Positions 9,279-17,771 of a DNA stretch of 44,379 nucleotides are shown one piece after another. Origin of the DNA: Sphingomonadales bacterium. GTDB taxonomy: Bacteria; Pseudomonadota; Alphaproteobacteria; Sphingomonadales; Sphingomonadaceae. The notes beneath the pieces are model-generated. The model had not been told where the DNA came from and ran no database searches. It saw only the letters and a list, made by a program, of their open reading frames with translations. Made by a program: the position numbers and the translations under genes. The stretch lies in the NCBI GenBank assembly GCA_004173185.1, contig SEFZ01000034.1, positions 1 to 44,379 of the forward strand, read 5' to 3'. Each line of letters starts with the position of its first letter. Positions within the stretch are counted from its first letter, which is position 1.

Positions 9279-9396
9279 TGGGGGCCGTTCACTGAGAGGT
9301 TTGGGTGGTCTTTAGGGCGGGTATGCGCGGCCATCAAGCTTGCGTGATGCCCGGCGCACGTTATCGGGTGTCGGATCAGAGTTTAGGGAGAGCGTG

Positions 9397-10137
9397 ATGC
9401 GCCGCAAGTTGGTTGCCGGAAACTGGAAGATGCACGGGCTGAAAGCCGATCTCGGCGAAGTGCGCGCAATCGCAGCGGCGGTGCCGGATAGCGTGGACGC
9501 AGCGCTTTGCGTGCCGTTCACGCTGATCGCGGCGGCGGTGGAAGTGGCGGGCAGCCTGCCGATCGGCGCGCAGGACGTGCATGAGAATGCGAAGGGCGCG
9601 CATACCGGGTGCGTCTCGGCAGCGATGCTGGTCGATGTCGGCGCGACAATCGCCATTGTCGGCCATAGCGAACGGCGCGGCGATCAGCATGAGACCAGCC
9701 ACGATGCTTTCATGAAGGCATCGGCGGCGCACCGCGCGGGGCTTCAGGTGATCCTGTGCTGTGGCGAGACCGAAGCCGAGCGCGATGCGGGCCGCGCCGA
9801 GCGTATCGTCCAGTCGCAGATCGAGAAGTCGCTGCCTGACAATGCTTCGGGCGATTGGCTGACGCTGGCGTATGAGCCGCGCTGGGCGATCGGCACGGGC
9901 AAGACGCCGACGCTGGAAGATATTGCCGCGATCCACGCCATCGCGCGCGCCAAGCTGCGCATGATGGTGGGCGATGCCGCAGATGGCATCCGCATCCTCT
10001 ATGGCGGATCGGTGACCGGCGCGAACGCGAAGGACATTCTGGCGATCGACAATGTCGATGGCGCGCTGGTCGGCGGAGCGAGCCTGACCGCTGAGAAGTT
10101 CGTCCCGATTATCGAGGCTGCGGCTTCTGTAGGGTAA
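9397..10137 (+). CDS. tpiA: Triose-phosphate isomerase TpiA
   Basis: TpiA interconverts dihydroxyacetone phosphate and glyceraldehyde 3-phosphate in glycolysis and gluconeogenesis. The 246-residue protein shows NWKMHG (Lys11), IVGHSERR (catalytic His90), AYEPRWAIGTGKTPT (catalytic Glu160 and the flexible loop) and the phosphate-binding LYGGSV. I chose the ATG at 9397, preceded by GGGAG, because it gives the normal N-terminus; an upstream ATG adds 19 non-conserved residues. Its last 29 bases overlap the convergent MFS gene. No secG follows, although secG often follows tpiA in this group. Confidence 0.97.
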   Translation: MRRKLVAGNWKMHGLKADLGEVRAIAAAVPDSVDAALCVPFTLIAAAVEVAGSLPIGAQDVHENAKGAHTGCVSAAMLVDVGATIAIVGHSERRGDQHETSHDAFMKASAAHRAGLQVILCCGETEAERDAGRAERIVQSQIEKSLPDNASGDWLTLAYEPRWAIGTGKTPTLEDIAAIHAIARAKLRMMVGDAADGIRILYGGSVTGANAKDILAIDNVDGALVGGASLTAEKFVPIIEAAASVG

Positions 10138-11467
10138 GCCATGCGGTGATGCCGGAGGCGGCGGCGAGCGCTGCGCCGACAATGGCACCGATATGGAATG
10201 CAGTGATAAGCGCGGCGCCCGCCGTGGCCATCACTGCGCCGGCGATGGCTGTCGCGATCAGCCCGCCGGCGCGGGCGATGGCGCTGTTGAAGCCCGACGC
10301 CGTGCCGGAATGGGGGTCATCGACCGAGGCCAGCACCGCTGTGGTGAGCGGGGCCGCGACCAGCGACATTCCGATCGCGATAAGGATCATGCCGGGGAAC
10401 ACGCTGGTCCAGTAATCGGCGTCTTCGGCGACGAGCAGCAGCCCGGCGAACCCGGCGGCGACGATCAGCGATCCGAAGGTGAGCGGCAGCCGCGCGCCCG
10501 CCTTTGCGGTGAACCTGCCGGTGAAGCGCGAGGCGATGCCCATGCCGAGCGGCATCGGCAGAAGCGCGAGGCCCGCCTGAAGCGCAGTGTAGCCGCCCGC
10601 TTCGATCAGCACATAAGGCAGGAGCAGCAGCACCCCGCCGAGTGCTCCGTAAAGCAGGAAGGTGAGCAGGGTGAGGCCGGCAAAGGCGCGGCTGCCGAAC
10701 ATCGCGACGGGCATCATCGCTTTGTCGCCGCGATGATGCTCGATCCACAGGAACGCGCCGATCAGGAGGCCCCCCGAGACGAGGCCGATGATCGCGGGGA
10801 TGCTGAGCGCGTGCTGGCTCGACCAGAGAGTGAGGCCCCATGCGGTCGCGCCCAATGCGAGGGTGGCGGCGAAGGCACCGGGGAGATCGAGCGGGAGTTC
10901 GCCCTCTGAGCTTTCCTCGACCGCAAAGAGCGCGATGCCGATCGCGACGGCGGCAAGCGGGATGTTGATATAGAAAATCGAGCGCCAGCCGACCGCATCG
11001 ACCAGCCAGCCGCCAAGCGGCGGGCCGACTGCGCCTGCAATTGCGGCGGCTGCGGCCCAGGTGCCGATCGCCTGTCCGCGCTTTTCGCCGGTGAAGCTAT
11101 GGCTGAGCGTGGCAAGGCTGTTTGGCAGCAGGATCGCAGCACCCACACCCTGCACTGCGCGGGCGATGAGCAGGAGCGTGAGATCCGAGGCCAGCGCACA
11201 GGCGAGGCTGGCGGCGGTGAATAGCGCGATGCCGCCGATCAGCAGCCTTTTGCGCCCGAAATGATCGCCCGCCGCACCGCCGATCAGGAGCAGCGCCGCG
11301 AGCGGGAGCATATAGGCGTTGATCGTCCATTGCAGCTCGGCCGGGGTCGCGCCGAGATCCTTGCCAATCGCGGGTAGCGCGACGTTGGTCACCGATCCGT
11401 CGATGAACGCGAGGCTGGATGCGAGGATGCACGCAGTGAGCGTCAGGCGGGGATGGGCGGCGGCCAT
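10109..11467 (-). CDS. MFS drug-resistance transporter, DHA2 (EmrB/QacA) type
   Basis: This 452-residue integral membrane protein has about 14 predicted hydrophobic helices, as expected for the DHA2 family of proton-driven multidrug exporters. Visible motifs are FIDGSVTNVALPAIG near the N-terminus and the loop 2-3 motif GDHFGRKR (motif A). The substrate cannot be told from the sequence. It is convergent with tpiA and overlaps it by 29 bases at the 3' end. It diverges from the GFA-family gene across a short intergenic region. Confidence 0.9.
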   Translation of the reverse strand: MAAAHPRLTLTACILASSLAFIDGSVTNVALPAIGKDLGATPAELQWTINAYMLPLAALLLIGGAAGDHFGRKRLLIGGIALFTAASLACALASDLTLLLIARAVQGVGAAILLPNSLATLSHSFTGEKRGQAIGTWAAAAAIAGAVGPPLGGWLVDAVGWRSIFYINIPLAAVAIGIALFAVEESSEGELPLDLPGAFAATLALGATAWGLTLWSSQHALSIPAIIGLVSGGLLIGAFLWIEHHRGDKAMMPVAMFGSRAFAGLTLLTFLLYGALGGVLLLLPYVLIEAGGYTALQAGLALLPMPLGMGIASRFTGRFTAKAGARLPLTFGSLIVAAGFAGLLLVAEDADYWTSVFPGMILIAIGMSLVAAPLTTAVLASVDDPHSGTASGFNSAIARAGGLIATAIAGAVMATAGAALITAFHIGAIVGAALAAASGITAWLTLQKPQPR

Positions 11468-11514
11468 GCGCTGTCGTAACAGGTTTGGCGGCGGAACGAT
11501 CCCGGGAGTTGGCG

Positions 11515-11907
11515 ATGCGAGTGGCAGAGTGTCAATGCGGCGCAGTGACGGTGTGGTGCGAAGGCGAGCCGGTGCGTGTTTCGGTGTGCCATTGCCTCAA
11601 TTGCAAGCGACGGAGCGGCAGCGCCTTTGCCGTGCAGGCGCGCTGGCCAGAGGCGGATGTGGTGGTGCGTGGCGAGACGCGCGAGTGGGTGCGGGTGAAT
11701 GAGACCGGCTCGCGGGCGACGTTTCGGTTTTGCCCGAATTGCGGCTCGGGTATTGCTTATGTCATCGATGCGATACCGGGGATGGTCGCGGTGCCGGTGG
11801 GGGCGTTCGCCGATCCGGAATTCGCGCCTGTGCCGGAATATTCGGTTTATGAGGGGCGTATGTGGCCCTGGATCGAGATCAAGGGCGAGATGGAGCATTG
11901 GGATTAG
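11515..11907 (+). CDS. GFA-family (glutathione-dependent formaldehyde-activating-like) zinc protein
   Basis: This 130-residue protein carries all seven cysteines of the GFA zinc-binding fold: CxC (Cys6, Cys8), CHCxxC (Cys25, 27, 30) and CPxC (Cys73, 76). Members bind zinc; a few act on glutathione adducts, but most have unknown substrates, so a formaldehyde role is not proven. I chose the ATG at 11515 because GGGAG lies six bases upstream and conservation starts there; an ATG 30 bases upstream is possible. It faces away from the MFS exporter. Confidence 0.88.
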   Translation: MRVAECQCGAVTVWCEGEPVRVSVCHCLNCKRRSGSAFAVQARWPEADVVVRGETREWVRVNETGSRATFRFCPNCGSGIAYVIDAIPGMVAVPVGAFADPEFAPVPEYSVYEGRMWPWIEIKGEMEHWD

Positions 11908-11919
11908 CCCACCTGACGT

Positions 11920-11944
11920 TCACCCCGGCACAAGGCCGGGGTGA
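11920..11944. terminator. Inverted repeat between convergent genes
   Basis: TCACCCCGGC and GCCGGGGTGA are perfect 10-bp arms around ACAAG. The hairpin fills most of the 49-bp gap between the GFA-family gene and the convergent aminopeptidase gene, so it is well placed to act as a two-way terminator. A related CCCCGGA/TCCGGGG hairpin lies at 25846-25864. Confidence 0.55.
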
Positions 11945-11956
11945 CGATATTGAGGC

Positions 11957-13351
11957 TTACCGCCCGTAACGATCCTTCAGCACTTTCCAGGTGGCGCGCA
12001 GGCTGACGGCCTCGGCGCCCTTGGGACGGCCCGGCTTGGGTGCGCCGTTCCAGCAGAAGATGTCGAAATGCGCCCATTGTGCGCCCTCGGGGACAAATTC
12101 CTTGAGAAACAAAGCCGCCGTGATCGCGCCGCCGAACGGACCTTCGGCGGCGTTGACCATATCGGCCACGTCGGATTTCAGCATGTCCTTGTACGGATCG
12201 TAGAGCGGCATGCGCCACATCGGATCGGATTCGGTCTCGCCCGCGGCCATCAGCTCGGATGCCAGCGTATCGTCATTGGCGAAGATCGCCTGCAGGTCCG
12301 CGCCGAGCGCAACGCGGGCAGCGCCCGTCAGCGTGGCGAAATCAAAGACCAGTTCGGGCTTGCCTTCCTCGGCCTTGGTCAGCGCGTCGGCGAGGACCAG
12401 ACGCCCTTCGGCATCCGTGTTGCTCTGCTCGACGGTGATGCCCTTGCGCGAGATCATCACGTCGCCGGGGCGCGAAGCCTCGCCGTTGATCGAATTCTCG
12501 ACCGCGGGGACGAGCATGTGGAGGCGGACGGGCAGGCGGTTTTGCATGACCAGTTCGGCCAGTGCGAGCGCGTGTGCCGCGCCGCCCATGTCCTTCTTCA
12601 TCAGGCGCATGCCGGCGGCAGGCTTGATGTCGAGGCCGCCGCTGTCGAAGCAGACGCCCTTGCCGATGATCGCGATGCGCGGATGATCGGGGTTGCCCCA
12701 TTCGATCTCGATCAGGCGCGGCTCGCGGCCCTTGCCGGCAGCCTTGCCGACGGCATGCAGCAGGCCATAGCCCTTCTCGACTTCAGCACCCTTCACGACA
12801 GTGAGCGTGCCGCCATAGGCTTTGGCGAGTTCGGCACCGGCGGCTTCGAGATCGGCGGGGCCCATGTCGTTTGCGCCAGTGTTGATCCGGTCACGCAGCT
12901 TGAAGGCGATGGCCGCCATGCGGACGGCCTCTTCCATCTTTACAGGATCGCCGCTCAGCAGGATGCGGTCGCCGGCGGGCTTTTCCGGCTTTTTCTTGTA
13001 GCGATCGAACACATATTGCGCGGCGATCCAGCCATAAGCGGCCTTGCCGGGGTCCTGGCCCTCGACGCGGTAAATGCCTTCGGGGAGCGTTTCCGCGAGC
13101 TTGGCGAGGCACCATGGGCTGAGCCGCTCGACATTGGCGACGACGCTGACGACCGACCAATCCTCGGGTCCGTCACCGGGGAGGATCGCGCTCGAATAGC
13201 CCTTGGGTGCGAGCTTTTGCGCCGTGGCCGCAGCGCGGTGACGCGGGGGCTGGGCGGCGAGCCACGTTTCGAAGCCCTTGGCGTCGATCAGGTGAATGGA
13301 GCGGGCCGTTTGGCCCTTGTCGGGCTGAATCAGCGTTGTTGGGTCAGGCAT
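11957..13351 (-). CDS. Leucyl aminopeptidase family protein (M17)
   Basis: This 464-residue cytosolic metallopeptidase removes N-terminal residues from peptides. The M17 catalytic core is present: IGKGVCFDSGGLDIKP (Lys231, Asp236), MKKDMGGAA (Asp254) and the signature NTDAEGRLVLADAL (Asp313, Glu315, Arg317). These supply the two-metal site. The N-terminal domain is divergent from PepA, as in many alphaproteobacterial paralogues, so I give no symbol. It is convergent with the GFA-family gene, and its 5' end is separated by 67 bases from the next minus-strand gene. Confidence 0.93.
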   Translation of the reverse strand: MPDPTTLIQPDKGQTARSIHLIDAKGFETWLAAQPPRHRAAATAQKLAPKGYSSAILPGDGPEDWSVVSVVANVERLSPWCLAKLAETLPEGIYRVEGQDPGKAAYGWIAAQYVFDRYKKKPEKPAGDRILLSGDPVKMEEAVRMAAIAFKLRDRINTGANDMGPADLEAAGAELAKAYGGTLTVVKGAEVEKGYGLLHAVGKAAGKGREPRLIEIEWGNPDHPRIAIIGKGVCFDSGGLDIKPAAGMRLMKKDMGGAAHALALAELVMQNRLPVRLHMLVPAVENSINGEASRPGDVMISRKGITVEQSNTDAEGRLVLADALTKAEEGKPELVFDFATLTGAARVALGADLQAIFANDDTLASELMAAGETESDPMWRMPLYDPYKDMLKSDVADMVNAAEGPFGGAITAALFLKEFVPEGAQWAHFDIFCWNGAPKPGRPKGAEAVSLRATWKVLKDRYGR

Positions 13352-13418
13352 AGAAGCCTAATTTAGGGTGCGGGGGGGCTTAGGGCTAGTGCGCCGCTGC
13401 AAATTCCGGACGATCGCG

Positions 13419-14315
13419 TTAGCGCGCCTTCACCCCCGGCGCGCAGGCGGCGAGCGCCTTGTCGATCATGACCATCAGCCGATCGCGCATTTCGGCGAGA
13501 CCTTCGGGAGAAACGCCGCGATCCTGCGTTTCGAAGTTCAGGTAATCGATGTTGCGCAGCACCGCATAATTGGAGAGCGATCCGTCGCTGGTGACGACGC
13601 GTTCCTGCACCACGTTGAAATCGAGCGCGACCAGCTTGTCGCGGCAATAAGCCGCGCTGGGCGTCGTGCCGGTGCGATAGGTGGTGAAGGCGACGCTATC
13701 GTCATCGTCCCACGGGAAGTCGCGGTTTACCGAGGGGCTGGGGGTCAGGGTGTCGTCGCAGAAGCGGATCGAGATGACGCCGCGGGCTACCGGATCGGAC
13801 TGGTTGCAGCGCGATTCATTCGAGGCGAAGCCGGGCGAATTGGTGTGGAGCGCGATGATCGGATCGCCCCGGCCGGCCAGCACGGTGCGCGCATAGAAGG
13901 GCAAAGCATCGTCGAAATTGCGATTGGGATCGATCGGGCGGCCATAATCGACTGCGCGGTTCATCCGGGTGCCGTCCGCGCCCGGCGCGATGCCGGCGTC
14001 GACCGCGACGATGGTGCCGCCATATTTGCGGATCGCGACAAGGGCTGCTTCGAACCCACCATTCTCGCTATCATGCGGCACGAACCAGAGCGGCCCCTTG
14101 CGCTTCGATTCGATCCGCCACAGCCGCCACTGGGCGCGCTCCTCGCGAAACTCGATGCGGCTGACCTTGAGGCCCTTCCACTCGGCGGGATCGCGGTGGC
14201 GGGCAAAATCATCGTCCTGCACGGTGAGCGGATTGACGGGGGTGATGGTTGCGGTGGGTTCGCTGGCGCCGGCAAGCGCGAGCCAAAGGGCAGAGGCGAG
14301 GGCGATCCTAAGCAT
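13419..14315 (-). CDS. Exported M14-like (zinc carboxypeptidase-fold) protein
   Basis: This 298-residue protein has an N-terminal signal peptide (about residues 1-18). The pattern FVPHDSENGG (His81, Glu84), DPNRNF (Asn131-Arg132-Asn133) and ALHTN (His157) resembles the HxxE...NRN...H metal- and substrate-binding pattern of M14 carboxypeptidases or the related N-formylglutamate amidohydrolase fold. A later YLNFETQDRG may carry the general base. This assignment is from motif spacing only. It is probably a periplasmic hydrolase of unknown substrate. It sits 67 bases upstream of the M17 aminopeptidase gene on the same strand, so both may serve peptide degradation. Confidence 0.65.
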   Translation of the reverse strand: MLRIALASALWLALAGASEPTATITPVNPLTVQDDDFARHRDPAEWKGLKVSRIEFREERAQWRLWRIESKRKGPLWFVPHDSENGGFEAALVAIRKYGGTIVAVDAGIAPGADGTRMNRAVDYGRPIDPNRNFDDALPFYARTVLAGRGDPIIALHTNSPGFASNESRCNQSDPVARGVISIRFCDDTLTPSPSVNRDFPWDDDDSVAFTTYRTGTTPSAAYCRDKLVALDFNVVQERVVTSDGSLSNYAVLRNIDYLNFETQDRGVSPEGLAEMRDRLMVMIDKALAACAPGVKAR

Positions 14316-14432
14316 GGCCGCACCCTATGGGGTGACACCGACCAAGTCATCAGCGGCATAGCCTGGCGTCATACCGCTACCAACACACAGCCTGTGCGCT
14401 ATGAGTGCGCGGAGGCACTGGCGGGGTGAAAG

Positions 14433-15512
14433 ATGCAGTGGTGGTCGCGTCTGACGGGCAAGCAGGACAATCGGGTAGGCGATCCGCATCCGGAAAGCGC
14501 CTATGCGCGCCGCCGGGCGGGGGATGCCGATATCAAGATCGGCTATCTGGAATTGTGGATCGGGATCGGGCTCAACCAGAGCTGGCCGTGGCTCGATGTC
14601 GCGGTGCGCATCGGCAAAGGCTGGGGGGCGTTTGTCGATCATCATGCGCCGTTGGTGCAGCGGCCTGACTTCATCGCATGGGTGCCAAAGCTGCGCGCCT
14701 TTGTGGAGGGGCAGGCCGATGAAGTGACGCTCAGATCTCTGGGCGGATCGATGGGCGTGACGCTGCGCCGGGGGCCGCATGGCCTGACGGGGGAGGCGGC
14801 TTTCCAGCATGGGCCGAACTCGCAAATGGTGAAGTTTCAGGTCTGGGAAGATTCGCTGCGCGCGGCAGTACCGCAGGCGGAGGCCGTGCTGGCGCGGGTG
14901 GAAGCGGGGCGCAATCTGGGATGGCGACCGAAGCCGGGCAAAAGCGCGCTGATGGCGCGTGCCAGCGGGATCGAGCCGGACGCACCGCCGTCTCAGTTCG
15001 AGGCATGGGATTCGGGGCTGGGCACCGGCGGCGACGTAAAGCTCGAATATGAGGTCGACGGCTATGGCTGGTACGGCGTCGGCGTGAACGTGGGTGACCG
15101 GAGCGGAGAGTTTGGCGGCGGCTATCTGACCGACATCATGGGCGATCTGCTCCGTGCGGCGACGGCATTGGTGGGCGGCGCGCGCAGTGCGAAAGTCGTC
15201 AGCCTGTCCGAGCCTGGGCAGAGCCGGATCGAGTTCGAGAGGCAGGTCCTGCGCACCGTGGAAGGACCGGAGCCGGGCGTGCCGGGGGACGCGGTTACCG
15301 GATGCATGGTCCGCATCTTTGAGAGCGACGACACCAGCGGTGCTAACGCCGAACTGGTGTTCGAAGCGGTTGCCCGCTCACCGCGTGCCGTGGCGGAGGC
15401 GATCTACCGGATGGCGCACCCGCATTTCGAGCATGGCGCGGGGCCATGGTCCGACGCGATGGCGGCGCTGGAGGGCGCGCTGGCGAGCGTGCCGCGCAAA
15501 GCGGAGGATTAG
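14433..15512 (+). CDS. Protein of unknown function
   Basis: This 359-residue protein has no signal peptide or membrane segment and I do not recognise a domain. The N-terminal part (IKIGYLELWIGIGLNQSW) and a repeated β-rich look (LEYEVDGYGWYGVGVNV) suggest a two-part β-sheet protein. The codon use is normal for the window. It is divergent from the M14-like gene and convergent with rimO, with the two stops overlapping by four bases (15509-15512). The start is the first in-frame ATG after a G-rich stretch; a weak GGGTGAAAG precedes it. Confidence 0.7.
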   Translation: MQWWSRLTGKQDNRVGDPHPESAYARRRAGDADIKIGYLELWIGIGLNQSWPWLDVAVRIGKGWGAFVDHHAPLVQRPDFIAWVPKLRAFVEGQADEVTLRSLGGSMGVTLRRGPHGLTGEAAFQHGPNSQMVKFQVWEDSLRAAVPQAEAVLARVEAGRNLGWRPKPGKSALMARASGIEPDAPPSQFEAWDSGLGTGGDVKLEYEVDGYGWYGVGVNVGDRSGEFGGGYLTDIMGDLLRAATALVGGARSAKVVSLSEPGQSRIEFERQVLRTVEGPEPGVPGDAVTGCMVRIFESDDTSGANAELVFEAVARSPRAVAEAIYRMAHPHFEHGAGPWSDAMAALEGALASVPRKAED

Positions 15513-16837
15513 GCCAGCGGCACTCCGAACAGATCATGCTCGTCGGCATCCTCGATCTCGACCTTGAGGATATCGCCCTGCTTGAGATGGCCGGCGTCGC
15601 GCAGATGGACTTCGCCGTCGATCTCCGGCGCATCGGCCTGTGAGCGGCCGGTGGCGCCGTCTTCATCCACCGTGTCGATGATGACTTCGAGGGTGCGGCC
15701 GATCTTGTTCTGGAGCTTGGCGGCCGAGATTGCGGCGGTCTTCTCCATGATCCGGGCGTAGCGCTCTTCCTTCAATTCCTCGGGCACCTGGCCTTCGAAA
15801 TCATTGGCGACTGCACCCTGGACGGTTTCGAAGCGGAACGCGCCGACGCGGTCGAGCTGGGCTTCATCGAGCCAGTCGAGGAGATACTGGAAATCCTCTT
15901 CGGTCTCACCGGGGAAGCCGACGACGAACGAACTGCGGATCGCGATGTCCGGGCAGATTTCGCGCCAGTTCTTGAGGCGTTCGAGCACCTTGGCTTCATT
16001 GGCCGGGCGCTTCATGCGGCGCAGGACCGACGGGCTGGCATGCTGGAAGGGGATGTCGAGATAGGGCAGCACGAGACCCTCGGCCATCAGCGGGATGACC
16101 TGATCGACGTGCGGATAGGGGTAGACGTAATGGAGGCGCACCCAGGGCGCGATCTTGCCGAGTTCGCGGGCGAGATCGGTCATGTGGGGCACGACTTCCG
16201 CGCCTTTCCACATGCGCGGTTCCTTGCGGATATCGACGCCGTAGGCCGAGGTGTCCTGGCTGATGACCAGCAGCTCCTTGGTGCCGGCTTCGACCAGCTT
16301 CTCGGCTTCGCGCAGGATCGCATCGGGACGGCGCGACACGAGGTCGCCACGGATCGAGGGGATGATGCAGAAGGCGCAGCGATGGTTGCAGCCCTCTGAA
16401 ATCTTCAAATAGCTGTAATGCCGGGGCGTCAGCTTGAGGCCGCTTTCGGGCACCAGATTGAGGAACGCGTTGGCGGGCATCGGCGCCGCTTCATGGACCG
16501 CGCCGACGACTTCCTCATATTGATGTGCGCCCGTGACGGCGAGGACGTTGGGGAAGCGCGCGCGGATCACTTCGGCTTCCTTGCCGAAGCAGCCGGTGAC
16601 GATGACGCGGCCGTTTTCGGCGATCGCTTCGCCGATCGCCTCAAGGCTCTCTTCCTTGGCGCTGTCGAGAAAGCCGCAGGTGTTGACCAGCACGACGTCC
16701 GCACCCGCATAATCGGGGGACATCGCATAGCCGTCGCTGCGCAGCTTGGTCAGGATGCGTTCGGAGTCCACAAGGTTCTTGGGACAGCCGAGCGAAACCA
16801 TGCCCACGCGTGGGGCTTCAGGAAGTTTGGTTGCCAT
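15509..16837 (-). CDS. rimO: Ribosomal protein S12 methylthiotransferase RimO
   Basis: RimO is a radical-SAM enzyme that adds a methylthio group to the conserved aspartate of ribosomal protein S12. The 442-residue protein has the N-terminal UPF0004 domain with cluster cysteines Cys18 (SLGCPKNLVDSE), Cys54 and Cys83, the radical-SAM motif GCNHRCAFC (Cys150, Cys154, Cys157) and a C-terminal TRAM domain ending DEHDLFGVPLA. VSLGCPKNLVDSE separates RimO from the related MiaB. Its end overlaps the convergent unknown gene by four bases. Confidence 0.96.
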   Translation of the reverse strand: MATKLPEAPRVGMVSLGCPKNLVDSERILTKLRSDGYAMSPDYAGADVVLVNTCGFLDSAKEESLEAIGEAIAENGRVIVTGCFGKEAEVIRARFPNVLAVTGAHQYEEVVGAVHEAAPMPANAFLNLVPESGLKLTPRHYSYLKISEGCNHRCAFCIIPSIRGDLVSRRPDAILREAEKLVEAGTKELLVISQDTSAYGVDIRKEPRMWKGAEVVPHMTDLARELGKIAPWVRLHYVYPYPHVDQVIPLMAEGLVLPYLDIPFQHASPSVLRRMKRPANEAKVLERLKNWREICPDIAIRSSFVVGFPGETEEDFQYLLDWLDEAQLDRVGAFRFETVQGAVANDFEGQVPEELKEERYARIMEKTAAISAAKLQNKIGRTLEVIIDTVDEDGATGRSQADAPEIDGEVHLRDAGHLKQGDILKVEIEDADEHDLFGVPLA

Positions 16838-17426
16838 GATTGGTGGCGCACATAGGCTTTTCTGCGAAAATTGCCAGCGGGGCAGCTACGGAAGCGCCGG
16901 CGCTGAATTTGTTGAAGCATGATAGCAGCGATTGAAGCTGGCAAGTCGTCCGCTTTCAAGAATGCACGATCATTGCGGGAACGACCAGCTTTGGGTGGAA
17001 AGCGGTCACTCGTCGACCATGAACTTCTGGCGTCTATATAGCTTGCAAACACGCGGCGGGAGACGTCAGCGGCAGTGCACGACAATGCGCGTTGCATTGC
17101 TCAACGCCTCGTTCACCTTGCATGGCTCGTAGGTCAGGTATTGAATAAGGACGCCCGCACAGATCGCTATCGCTGAGAAGATCAGCGCTGCCCGGAGCGT
17201 CAGGATCGGCTTACGACGACGATCGGAAATTGCCCTACTCCGGCTTGTGCCTCACCAGCATTCTAAACCGCTCATTGACGCGTTTGGGATCAACGTGCGG
17301 TCGCAGACTGCCAGACGCCGCAAACGTCCGCAATTGGGTCGCTAGCCGAAAGTCCGCTTTCGTCCCTCAACGCATCATAAGCCGACAATCGACTTACGGG
17401 AACGGGTAGTGCTCCGGCCTGAGCCG
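16838..17426. other. 589-bp gene-poor region between rimO and the DUF486 gene
   Basis: No complete gene with a credible start is seen here. The stretch is less GC-rich than its flanks and shows mixed codon-like patterns. It probably contains the rimO promoter (near 16840-16920) and, between about 17066 and 17366, what may be a decayed minus-strand gene, listed separately. Confidence 0.6.
17066..17366 (-). pseudogene. Possible decayed small membrane-protein gene
   Basis: Two overlapping minus-strand open frames look protein-like but lack starts. The upstream frame (17366 to 17235) reads through FRLATQLRTF and ends MLVRHKPE before a TAG. The downstream frame (17251 to 17066) has an Arg/Lys stretch (DRRRKPILTLR) then a hydrophobic helix (AALIFSAIAICAGVLIQYLT) and ends VVHCR. 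They overlap by 17 bases, so one frameshift would join them into a single-pass membrane protein. This could equally be chance in GC-rich DNA. Confidence 0.25.
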
Positions 17427-17771
17427 TCAGGCGGGTGCGCGGAACACGAACCATGCGCCCAGGGCGATGAAGCCGAAGCCGATCAGGTGGTTGATCGTGA
17501 TCTTCTGCCCCAGATACAGCACCGAGAAACCCGCGAAGACGGTGAGCGTCACGACTTCCTGAATCGCCTTCAATTGCGCGGCGGAATAGACGTTGCTGCC
17601 CCAGCGATTGGCCGGCACCGCGAGCATATATTCGGGCAGCGCGATCAGCCAGCTGGCGAGGATCACCAGCGCCAGCGGTGCGGCCTTGTACTTCAGGTGA
17701 CCATACCAGGCGAAGGTCATGAAGATGTTCGACGCGATGAGCAGCGCGATCGGCGTGATGCGCTCGATCAT
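17427..17771 (-). CDS. DUF486 / DMT-like small membrane protein
   Basis: This 114-residue protein has four hydrophobic helices and matches the small DUF486 family of the drug/metabolite transporter type. It contains NIFMTFAWYGHLK, PEYMLAVPANRWG, QLKAIQEV and GAWFVF segments. The transported molecule is unknown. Its start overlaps the potassium-channel stop by four bases (ATGA), showing translational coupling at the end of the serS-nlpD-channel run. Confidence 0.85.
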   Translation of the reverse strand: MIERITPIALLIASNIFMTFAWYGHLKYKAAPLALVILASWLIALPEYMLAVPANRWGSNVYSAAQLKAIQEVVTLTVFAGFSVLYLGQKITINHLIGFGFIALGAWFVFRAPA

